From: Branchiibius hedensis
GTDB taxonomy: Bacteria; Actinomycetota; Actinomycetes; Actinomycetales; Dermatophilaceae
Assembly: GCF_900108585.1 (NCBI RefSeq)
Contig: NZ_UESZ01000001.1
Location: 1,364,001-1,428,000 of the forward strand
Direction of reading: 5' to 3'
Length of the DNA: 64,000 bases
The position numbers and the translations under genes were made by a program. How positions within the stretch are numbered: position 1 is the stretch's first letter; each line of letters starts with the position of its first letter. Below, in pieces: positions 39,043-47,600 of the stretch. The notes beneath the pieces were generated by a model. The model saw nothing but the letters and a program-made list of their open reading frames with translations, was not told the DNA's origin and did no database searches.

Positions 39043-40671
39043 ATGACGTTGACCGCCACGGCTCCTACCCCGGTGACCTTGTCACCGGGGGTTCAGGACG
39101 CGTCGGTGGCGGAGTTGTTGGGCGCGGCGGCGGGGTTGTTGCAGGCCGCGTACGCCCGGGTGGCGGGTGATTATGCGGGGTTGTCCGAGGAAGACTTGAT
39201 GGGCGATATTGTCGCGGCGCAGCACGTGCAGAACAGTGCGTGGGCGATCCAGTCGCACCGGTTGACGCAGGCGGCGGCGATCGAGCACCGGGATGACCCG
39301 AACCCCATCGAGGGTGCTTATCCGTTGCTGATTCACCGGGTGATCCGGCATGCCCCGGGCTCGTTCGTGGATGAATGGTTCGCCCTGGAAACCGGGACCC
39401 GGTTGGGCTGGTCGGATCGGCAGAGCAACACCCGCCTTGGTGAAGCGTTGGACACGGTTGAGCGGTGTCCGCGGTTGGTGGACCGGGTCGGGTCCGGGAC
39501 CTTGGACCCGGGTAAAGCCTGCGCGGTCGCGCAGGTCACCACCGAAGCCCCCGACCACGTCGCCCGCCAAATCGAGGACCGGATCCTGGCCGACGACCCC
39601 GAAGGGATGACGGCGGTGCGGTTGCGGGCGAAAGCGCGCCGGTTACGGGCCCGGCTGGACCCGGTCGGTGCTGACCGGGCCGCCCGGGCACGGCGTCGCT
39701 CGCAGGTGGGGGTGTGGGTGTCCCCGCATCACGAACCTGGCCTGTCCCAGCTGACCGCTGTCCTGCCCACCCTGGAGGCGGCGAAACTGATGGCGGCGGT
39801 CGATGAGTTGGCCCGGGAACTACACCAGGTCACCACCACGAACAAGACGTTGCCGCAGTGCCGGGTCGATGCCCTGACCGACCTGGTCTTGACCGGGGTC
39901 GGGGTAGACACCCAGTTGACGTTCACGATCCCCGTCACCGCTCCTGAAACGGCACCGGCGATAGCAGAAGACGCGGGAGTGGCGGGGTTGTCGTTCGAGG
40001 AGCCGGACTGGGATGACCTGGTCGACGGGTTCGATGAGGCGTCAGTGGACTACGACTGGCACGAACCCGGCCTGACCCCGATCAACGGGTTGGATCAACT
40101 CGATGAAGAACTACGCGCCCTGATCGCCGAAGAACTCGAAGACCTCAACGCCAGCGTGGGCAACGAACACGCCGATGGGGACCCACCACAGACTGGGCCG
40201 CCCGAGGTGGACTCGATGATGTCGCCCCCGACTGGCCACGCCAGACACGTGGCTGGTATCGGTGATGTGTTGCTGCCTCGGGTCGGGGTCATCCCCGCCG
40301 CCGTGATCACCGAGTTGGCGCAAGTGTTGGGGGTGAAGCTGACCCGGGCGCTGACTGACGCGACTACCGGGACCGTGGTCGAAACCGCGGACCGGTCCTA
40401 CCGTCCCGGTGCCCGACTGGCCCGGTTCGTCAAAACCCGCGACCAGCACTGCCGGTTCCCCGGCTGCACCCGACTCGCCACCCTGTCCGACATCGACCAC
40501 GTGATCCGCTACCCCGACGGCGACACCGCCGCGGACAACCTGCAATGCCTATGCCGCCACCACCACCGCGCCAAACACGAAGGCGGCTGGCACGTCACCA
40601 TGACACCCGAAGGCATCTGCACCTGGACCAGCCCCGCCGGCCACACCTACGAAACGAACCCCGGCGACTGA
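39043..40671 (+). CDS. DUF222/HNH endonuclease of the 13E12 repeat family (copy 2)
   Basis: A 542-residue member of the 13E12 family. DUF222 spans roughly residues 20-400 (NSAWAIQSHRLTQAAAIEHR, FALETGTRLGWSDRQ, RVDALTDLVLTGVG); an acidic, low-complexity insert follows (~305-400); the C-terminal HNH nuclease has TRDQHCRFPGC, LSDIDHVIRYPDGD and NLQCLCRHHHRAKHEGGW, with the zinc cysteines and the histidines of the beta-beta-alpha-metal motif. It is more TTG-leucine biased than its neighbours and clearly distinct in sequence from copy 1. It sits alone inside the glycan region with its own promoter and a strong terminator, consistent with insertion by transfer. Confidence 0.88.
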   Translation: MTLTATAPTPVTLSPGVQDASVAELLGAAAGLLQAAYARVAGDYAGLSEEDLMGDIVAAQHVQNSAWAIQSHRLTQAAAIEHRDDPNPIEGAYPLLIHRVIRHAPGSFVDEWFALETGTRLGWSDRQSNTRLGEALDTVERCPRLVDRVGSGTLDPGKACAVAQVTTEAPDHVARQIEDRILADDPEGMTAVRLRAKARRLRARLDPVGADRAARARRRSQVGVWVSPHHEPGLSQLTAVLPTLEAAKLMAAVDELARELHQVTTTNKTLPQCRVDALTDLVLTGVGVDTQLTFTIPVTAPETAPAIAEDAGVAGLSFEEPDWDDLVDGFDEASVDYDWHEPGLTPINGLDQLDEELRALIAEELEDLNASVGNEHADGDPPQTGPPEVDSMMSPPTGHARHVAGIGDVLLPRVGVIPAAVITELAQVLGVKLTRALTDATTGTVVETADRSYRPGARLARFVKTRDQHCRFPGCTRLATLSDIDHVIRYPDGDTAADNLQCLCRHHHRAKHEGGWHVTMTPEGICTWTSPAGHTYETNPGD

Positions 40672-40713
40672 CCCCCGGTGCGTTCGCACGGACAACGGTC
40701 ACAGGTGGCATAG

Positions 40714-40754
40714 AAAGCGGGCGTGTCTCCCGAGGTGGGAGACACGCCCGCTTT
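40714..40754. terminator. Strong bidirectional terminator hairpin
   Basis: Perfect 18-bp arms AAAGCGGGCGTGTCTCCC (40714-40731) and GGGAGACACGCCCGCTTT (40737-40754), loop GAGGT. The A and T ends give a short U run in both directions. It lies between the convergent ends of the HNH gene (40671) and the DUF2613 gene (40768), so it can end both. Confidence 0.88.
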
Positions 40755-40767
40755 GAAGCGAATCGAC

Positions 40768-40920
40768 CTACTGGTCGTAGCTGATGACCTTGCTGTACTT
40801 CTGCGGCTGCTGGATCGAGCTTTGCTGAGCCACGATGCCGAAGACCGAGCCAGCGGCGATCACGATCCCGCCGAGGGTGCCGCCAATAATCCACAACGCG
40901 CGGTTGCCGCCATTGCCCAC
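40768..40920 (-). CDS. DUF2613-like small membrane/secreted protein
   Basis: A 50-residue protein: short Gly/Asn N-terminus, one hydrophobic segment (ALWIIGGTLGGIVIAAGSVFGIVAQ), and a polar tail ending in KYSKVISYDQ. This matches the DUF2613 family of actinobacterial small secreted proteins; the M. tuberculosis member (Rv0236A) lies next to AftD. GTG 40920 has GGAG seven bases upstream, better than the ATG at 40953. Here it is followed upstream, on the same strand, by a GT-C-like membrane gene 70 bases away, so the family link to a membrane glycosyltransferase is kept. Possibly a small subunit or stabiliser of it. Confidence 0.7.
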   Translation of the reverse strand: MGNGGNRALWIIGGTLGGIVIAAGSVFGIVAQQSSIQQPQKYSKVISYDQ

Positions 40921-40990
40921 TGCTGGTCTCCATCCGTTCGTCCGCGACAGCATCGCAGAAGTTACTTAACCGTCATCATAGTCATAGACA

Positions 40991-42766
40991 TCACATTCGT
41001 GCGCACTTGACGCTCCGACGCACCCGCAAAACTGTCCCGGCCGCCGCGCCGACGACTGCTACGGCGAGCCCGCCGAGTCCGAGCCACCGCCACCACCCTG
41101 CTGTTCCCGGAACGGCGGCCACTGGGCCCAAATCGTACAGACGCAGCGCGCCATCCGTTGCGATCGGCGTACCCAGATCGGGTAGTCGGTCGAGGGTGGG
41201 CTGGTCGGTTTGCACCAACACCCAGCGCACGCCCTGCGACCGCAGGGCCGCTACCACGTTCCCGTCGGCAAGGGCCGAGCTGATGGCCGCGGCGGCCGCA
41301 CTCTCACCGCGCACAATCCGGTCGGACAACGGCAGGTCATCGTTGACGAGAACCTGCCGATCCACCAGCCGTTGCCACGGGTCCAAGACGGTGCGATCCG
41401 CGTTCCAGGCGTACTTGCGGTACAGCGTCCACGGGAACACAGCCACTGCCCCCGGTTCGGCTTCATTGAGGCGATCCGCCATCGTCAGGAAGGACCGCGG
41501 ATACTGCACCGCCGCCCACCTGGGGGCCGTTTCAGCGCACTGCTGGGGCTCCGCGGACGACCACACCGTGCAGGTCCGGCCACCGCCCCAGGCCATCCCC
41601 GGCAGGGTTGCGACCGGCCACATCGCGACCGCGAACGCTACGACGCCCACTCCCACCTTCGGCACGCCCACCCGGCGCCCGCTGGCGATGAGCCACTCGA
41701 TCAGCGCACCAGCGCCGAGCGCGACAACCAGCATCCACATCGCGGCGAACTTCTGGGCGTCCCGGATCAGACCGCCACCGGGAACATGCGTAATGACCCA
41801 CCCCACCACCTGTTCCCCACCTGGGACGGCACTCGCACCGGCGATCACCAGACCCACCACCGCCGCCGCTACCAGGCCGCGCACCAGCGGGTCAGAGCGA
41901 TTGTCAGCCCGTCGCAACAGCGCGACGACGCACGCGGCCACCACGATCAGCGTCAGGACCGCCACCACAAACACCTGTCGCGTAGCGAACCACCACGCCT
42001 GCCCCCAGATGCCTCCCCCGCTCAACAGCGAGCCCCACACCCCCAGCGGCGTGTCCGGTCGTGCCATGAATGCTTGTGCCCCAGCAGGATCCGCGTCACC
42101 CGAGGGCGCGAGCGTCAGGAACGGCCACCACCACGCCGCGTTCGCCACAAGGAAGACCGGAACGATCCAGCGCAGCTCGCGCCACGCCGGTCGGGCAGCC
42201 GCCGGGACCAGCAGCACCGCCAGCAAGACCAGCGCGGCCAGGATCGCCCCCGTCGAGCCGGTCAGCGCAGCCAGCACGATCCAGACGCCCAAGCGGATCC
42301 GAGCGTTCCGGTTCGGTTCGCGACGCAGCTGCTGGGCGGCGTACGCGACGAAGGGCAGACACGCGTAACCGAGCAGAAATCCCCAGTGCCCAATCGCCAA
42401 CCGCTGCGCGACCCAGGGATTCCACGTGGCCGCCAGCGCTGCCGCAGCCGCACCCCACGGCGTCCGCGCCAACGCCGCCGTCCCCGCCCCGGCGCCGACG
42501 AACACCAGCACCAACAGCACGTGCTGCACCACCCAGCCGGGTACGACGTGCGAGGCGAGAGCGACAACCAGATCATTGGGTACGGCGCGCGGCACCGAGC
42601 CGTCGATCCCCAGCGTGCGCTCGCTCAGGCCAAGCCTCGGCACGAACACCATGTCGTAGAACAGCAAATAGCCCGGCTTCAACGCCGGGCCGAGCACCAG
42701 CACCGCGGTCAGCAGTCCCACGCCGGCGCCGATCCAACGGCGCTGTCGCCCCGGCGCTGCGCTCAC
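40991..42766 (-). CDS. GT-C-like polytopic membrane protein (AftD N-terminal-like)
   Basis: A 591-residue membrane protein with about eleven hydrophobic segments in the first ~400 residues, an extracytoplasmic region (~400-560), and one final helix with a basic tail (VLRVRRSVKC). The layout resembles the membrane part of AftD and other GT-C glycosyltransferases; a candidate catalytic acid is in YDMVFVPRLGL, in the first loop after TM1. No discoidin domain is present. GTG 42766 overlaps the upstream GT4 stop (GTGA). It is the last of the AftD2-GT2-GT4-GT-C series and adjoins the DUF2613 gene. The donor would be a lipid-linked sugar. Confidence 0.7.
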   Translation of the reverse strand: MSAAPGRQRRWIGAGVGLLTAVLVLGPALKPGYLLFYDMVFVPRLGLSERTLGIDGSVPRAVPNDLVVALASHVVPGWVVQHVLLVLVFVGAGAGTAALARTPWGAAAAALAATWNPWVAQRLAIGHWGFLLGYACLPFVAYAAQQLRREPNRNARIRLGVWIVLAALTGSTGAILAALVLLAVLLVPAAARPAWRELRWIVPVFLVANAAWWWPFLTLAPSGDADPAGAQAFMARPDTPLGVWGSLLSGGGIWGQAWWFATRQVFVVAVLTLIVVAACVVALLRRADNRSDPLVRGLVAAAVVGLVIAGASAVPGGEQVVGWVITHVPGGGLIRDAQKFAAMWMLVVALGAGALIEWLIASGRRVGVPKVGVGVVAFAVAMWPVATLPGMAWGGGRTCTVWSSAEPQQCAETAPRWAAVQYPRSFLTMADRLNEAEPGAVAVFPWTLYRKYAWNADRTVLDPWQRLVDRQVLVNDDLPLSDRIVRGESAAAAAISSALADGNVVAALRSQGVRWVLVQTDQPTLDRLPDLGTPIATDGALRLYDLGPVAAVPGTAGWWRWLGLGGLAVAVVGAAAGTVLRVRRSVKCARM

Positions 42767-43839
42767 TGCTGAGCCTCGATATCCGCGAACGCCGCTCCCA
42801 TCCGGGCACATTGGGTGCTCAGGTCATGCTCGGCGACCATCCGCACACGGTTCGCCGCGCCCACCTCGGCACGCCGAGCCGGATCGGTCAGGAAGTCAAG
42901 CAGCCCCTCAGCCAGCGCTTCGGCGTCGTCGTCGACCAGCAGGTTGGGCGCGCGGACCGCCTCGTCGTTCGTGCCGCAACGAGTCGTCACGACAGGCAGT
43001 CCACACGCTTGCGCCTCCAGGTAGGCCAGGCCGAGCTGCTCGGTCCACTTCCACGTCGGCCGCGGTGCGGTGGTGAACACCGCGGAGGATCGCAGCAGGT
43101 CGGCGACGGCCGCCGCGTCAAGGTAACCGGTGAGCGTCACCCGCTGCAGCGGGTCGGCTACAGCGGCCTCGACCATCGGCTGCAGCGAACCGCTTCCGGC
43201 CACGATCAACGACGCCTCCGGAACGGTCCGTCGCACGATCGTCATCGCGTGCAGGACCCGGTCGATGCCCTTGTTCGGCTCCAGCGGCGAGATGAAAACC
43301 ACCTGCGGGTCGGCGGCCGGCGCCGCGGCCGGGGTGAAGAGCTCGGTGTCGACACCGGGCTTCACCACCCGGATCCGTTCGTCGTCAAAACCGTTGGCCA
43401 GCAAGTGATCCCGGGCCGCATCGACCATGCACAGCAACAGATCGGCGTCCCGGCACGAGTTCACCGCCTGCCGGTAGGGCGGGATCTTGTAGAGCGGCTG
43501 GTCGGGCAGGTTCTCCCACGTGATGACCGCCTGCAGCGGCCTCCCGGCCCGCCGCCACCGGCTGGCCTGCCCGGTGACCAGCGAGCACAGTTCCAGCGAG
43601 GCCACCCAGTCGTAGGCGCCCGGATCCTGCCGGTCCAGACCGCGCGCCCACGCGAACGCCCCCGCCTCGATGAACCGCTTGATCGGCCGACGGTACGTCG
43701 TGGGGACCCATTCGATATCACCGACCGGTTCCTGCCGGGCCAGGGCCGTGACGCTCGTCCCCGGCATCCTCGACATCCAGTACAACTCGCGCCGCGCACG
43801 CTGGTCCGGCAACGACACCCAGAGCAGACGGCGACTCAT
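42763..43839 (-). CDS. Glycosyltransferase family 4
   Basis: A 358-residue GT-B fold glycosyltransferase. Recognisable elements: VVKPGVDTELFTP, VFISPLEPNKGIDRVL at the donor domain start, and the EX7E-type motif TEQLGLAYLEAQACGLPVVTTRCGTNDE. It probably adds a sugar from an NDP donor at the cytoplasmic face. ATG 43839 overlaps the upstream GT2 stop by four bases; both are coupled to the AftD-like gene 2. Confidence 0.87.
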   Translation of the reverse strand: MSRRLLWVSLPDQRARRELYWMSRMPGTSVTALARQEPVGDIEWVPTTYRRPIKRFIEAGAFAWARGLDRQDPGAYDWVASLELCSLVTGQASRWRRAGRPLQAVITWENLPDQPLYKIPPYRQAVNSCRDADLLLCMVDAARDHLLANGFDDERIRVVKPGVDTELFTPAAAPAADPQVVFISPLEPNKGIDRVLHAMTIVRRTVPEASLIVAGSGSLQPMVEAAVADPLQRVTLTGYLDAAAVADLLRSSAVFTTAPRPTWKWTEQLGLAYLEAQACGLPVVTTRCGTNDEAVRAPNLLVDDDAEALAEGLLDFLTDPARRAEVGAANRVRMVAEHDLSTQCARMGAAFADIEAQQ

Positions 43840-44654
43840 CGCCGGCGCCGGCCCGCCCGCGCACCGGCCAGGTAGCCAGCCGCCTCCATTCCGCGCATCA
43901 CCACCATGCCAACGGCGTGCACCGGGCGCCGCGCCAGCCTGCGCCGGTTATCGACGTACGCCGTGAGCAGCGCCCGGCCCTGCCCACTGACGGCGCCGTC
44001 GTGCTCATCCTGCAGAGCGGGAATGCTCAAGCCGTAGTAGTAGCGCTTGGTCCAGATGTCCCGCAGGGTCAGTCGACCCTCGTCATGGTCGATCACGACC
44101 GGGGCCAAAGCGATCTGGTCGCCGCGCTGTCGCATTCGCAACCGCAGATCAGCATCTTCCGGCCCGGACATCGCCGGATCGAAACCGCCGTCCTTGCGCA
44201 GATAGTCGCGCTTCAACAGCCGCGGGTTGTGCAGTCCTGGCTGATCCAGATAGCACTCACGTTCCAGCGCTCGGCACGCTGTCCAAAATCCCTGGCCCAC
44301 AGTGCGTTCCGGCAATGCGACGCCTGCTGCCCCGGTTTCATGTGCAGTGGCCACCGCGGCTGACACCGCCTGCGGCGGCAGGATCATGTCGCTGTCCAGC
44401 CAGATGATCCAGGTGCCGGTCGCGACCTCGATACCCACGTTGCGTTGTGCCGACCGCTCCGGCCCGGCGATCTCCAACCGATCGGCGTACTTCCGCGCGA
44501 TCTGCTGGGTCGCATCGGAGCTGTGGTTGTCGACGACGACGAGTTCCACATCCGCGTAGTCCTGCGCACGCACGGACGCCAAGCAGGCGGCGATGGTCCG
44601 TTCGTTGTTGCGCGTAGGGACAACAACACTCACCCGTTCGGACACGTCAGTCAT
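43836..44654 (-). CDS. Glycosyltransferase family 2
   Basis: A 272-residue inverting GT-A glycosyltransferase: VSVVVPTRNNERTIAACL at the N-terminus, DNHSSDAT, and the metal-binding DXD-type motif in IIWLDSDMILPP; GFDPAMSGPEDADLRLRMRQRG carries the ED catalytic region. No C-terminal membrane helices are evident beyond a weakly hydrophobic stretch (HAVGMVVMRGMEA). The ATG at 44654 overlaps the upstream AftD-like stop by eight bases. Typical of chain-elongating enzymes of polyprenyl-linked glycan synthesis. Confidence 0.87.
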   Translation of the reverse strand: MTDVSERVSVVVPTRNNERTIAACLASVRAQDYADVELVVVDNHSSDATQQIARKYADRLEIAGPERSAQRNVGIEVATGTWIIWLDSDMILPPQAVSAAVATAHETGAAGVALPERTVGQGFWTACRALERECYLDQPGLHNPRLLKRDYLRKDGGFDPAMSGPEDADLRLRMRQRGDQIALAPVVIDHDEGRLTLRDIWTKRYYYGLSIPALQDEHDGAVSGQGRALLTAYVDNRRRLARRPVHAVGMVVMRGMEAAGYLAGARAGRRRR

Positions 44655-47600
44655 CCTCGTCACCGTCCCGCCATAGCGTGCGCAGCGTACCGGCCAGCGC
44701 CACGACCAACCCAGCACCGGCCAGATAGTGCGGCCAGAGGTGACTGCCGACCGCGGTCGCGTTCTGCGTGCCTCGGGCGTCTCCGAGCACGACGAGGTAG
44801 ACCACCATCGAGCACCCGATAGCCGCAGCTCCCGCCCATTGCAGCACTCGGCCCGGCAGTCGCCAGATCCGCACGGCCGCAATCGTGCCTACCGCGGCCA
44901 CCAGCCCCGGAACGCCGACGAAGAAGCCGCTGACCACCACCAGGGCGCCCGCCAGCAGCCAGCGTCTGCGCGACGTCAACGACGGCGCACGCCACGTGCC
45001 GTCCGGGACCGCCGCAAGTGCGAACAACCGCGACCGACGACTCGCCAGAAGCAGCGCCGCCAGCAGGAATCCGGCCGAACCGGCGAGGGCCAGGTTGGCG
45101 GAGGTCTGCGGTGCGTAGTGGATGTCCACGATGGTGTCGCCCGAGGTGGTCACCCGCCAACCCGTGGAGTAGCCGTCGATCACCTGCGGTGCGCCAAGAC
45201 TCTTGCCGTTGGCCGTCGCCGTCCATCGACTGTCGTAACTCTGGCCGATCAGCACGTTCACCGTCCCCTGCCCGTGAACGGCGATCGTCTTGTGCGTGGC
45301 GTCGTTGCGGATGATCTGCTGGCTCGGGGTGATGCCCGCGGCAGTCCGCACCGTCTGCTGATCACGCAACCGCAAGGAGTCCAGGACGTAATTCTGCACG
45401 GGCGCGATGGTGTGCTGCCCCGCGGTCAGCGCGACCGTCGGGTCACAGAGACGCCAGGTCGAGCCGGACGCCGAGACCGCGTCCGTGGCCGGGCGCATCG
45501 TGAGCGAAGTGCCATCAACGGTCGTGACGGAGCGGCATGGGTCGGGCGCCGTCGCGCCGCTGCCGGCGTGAACCGTGGCCCCGGTGTCGATCGCGGCGAA
45601 CCGCGCGGCCGGACCGGCTGGCGCCCCCGAATCAGTCAGGATGCGCACCCGCACCGAGGATCCCTGGACGTTGCCCGGGATCGGGATGGTCGTCGTACCG
45701 TCGTGTTTGAGCGTTGCTGTTGCGACCTGCTTGCCGTCGACCAACACCGCCACACGATCAGCCCAGCGAGTGCTGACGCCGGTGTCATCGCCGGCACCGC
45801 GTTGCTGGTCGATGGTGACCGTACGGATCGGACGGCGGGCGGTATCGATCTGCCACCACGCGCCCACCAAGGAGGTCACACCTGAACTGGTGCTGGCCGG
45901 CACCCAGGCCGTCGCCGACGATCCATCGGCGGCCTGCGAGGGCCGCAACCCGGCCTGGTCGAAGGCGGAACCCGACGCCGTCACCCGCACGTCGGTCGCG
46001 TACCCGGCCAGGTCGTCATCCAGCCGCTGCCGCTCTTGCGCGTTGGTCACCCGGATCGTGGCCGTTGCGCTGAACGTGCGGGCATCCGGCAGGGTGACGA
46101 TGCGTTGCAGTCCGGTTTCCGGGTCGTCGTTGCCAGCGGCCGTGCCACGCACCCGGGTCAACAGGACGTCCAGCGGTGTGGCGTCGAACTCCCGCCGACC
46201 CGCGGAGTCCAGGGCGGCGTACGTCGTGCTGAACGTCAGCGGGGTGCGCGCCGCCCGCACTGCCACGGCACCGCCCAGCTCGACATCCCGGATGCCGACC
46301 ACGTTGAAACCGCTGCCCCGAGTGCTGTCGATCGTGATCCGCACCGTGCTCGCTCGGACCCCACCCAGGTCGACCGTGCCGTATCCGCTGTCCGGCAACG
46401 ACACTGTCCGACGCACGGAGCCGGCCTGGACCGTGACCTTGTCGATCCGCAACCCAGCGTCCCCGGACACCTGAGCGATCTTGATCGTGTGCAGGTCTTC
46501 TTGCTGCGGCAACGCGATCTGCAGCCACTGCCCGTCCGCGCGGCCGAAATCACCGAAGAGCCAAGCGGTTTGCGGATTACCGTCGACCGCGTTCTCCGGG
46601 ACGGCGTACGGCATACCGACGAACGCGCCCCCGTAGGACGACGCAGTCACCCGCGCGCCCGAGCGCACGAGCACGGTCTGATCATCGGTGTTGGTGCCGA
46701 GGGTTCGCGTGACATCAAGCGGTTCATCAGCGGCCAGCAGCGCACCCTGGCCGTTGGTCAGTCGGCTGGTCAGGGTGTCGCGGCGAGCGTTCGTGTCGGT
46801 GAGGACCAACCGTCCCGTGGTGGCCAACCGATGCTGGAACTGCTGGGTGCTCAGGCCTGCGGCGTACTCGAAGCTCGGCGTGGTCCGCAGCTCACCAGCG
46901 GCACTGAGTTGCGGGATCGCCCAGCCGTCGCCGGCCACCAGCAGCGAGCCCTGCGCGCTCTCGGCCCGCAGCGTCGTACGCGAGTCCTTCACCGAGAACA
47001 ACTGCAGCGGAGTGAGTTTCGCCGTCTGCTCGTCGACGTCGGAGGCGCCCGCGAACAGGTACTCCCCCGGCTCGCCGAAGTTGCGTTCGCCGGTCAGCCC
47101 CTGATCGTCGTCCAGGGTCGCGGCCGTCTGCAGCGGCGACGCACCACCGTCGGTCTGCCAGTCGATGTCATGACGTAGCAGGACCTTGTCGACGCCCAGG
47201 TAACGCGCCGCGGTGGACACGAAGTCCGTGGGTGCCGTCCCCGACTGCAACGTGTCATCAAGTGCCGCAAGGTAATTCGCGGCCGGCGCGGACGCGTTCG
47301 GGGTGGTGTAGGGAATGATCACGTTCCGGGTGAACAACGCATTGGCCAGATCGTCCGGTCGGTTGGTCGACCACCGGTAGCGGGCACTGACCTGCCCGGG
47401 CAACATCAGGACCGCGGAGTCAGGGTTCCCGGCGTCCGCGGCAGCCGCGGCCTGGTTCCAGTAGTCGGGAATGTCCAGCGGCGAGATGTAGAGGTTGCCG
47501 GTGACGGCTGGCAGCGTCCAGGCGGTCACCAGTGCCAGAGCGCCCGCGCCGACCATCGGCGCTATCGCCGGCAAGGACCGCAGTCGGTGGGCGAGCGCCC

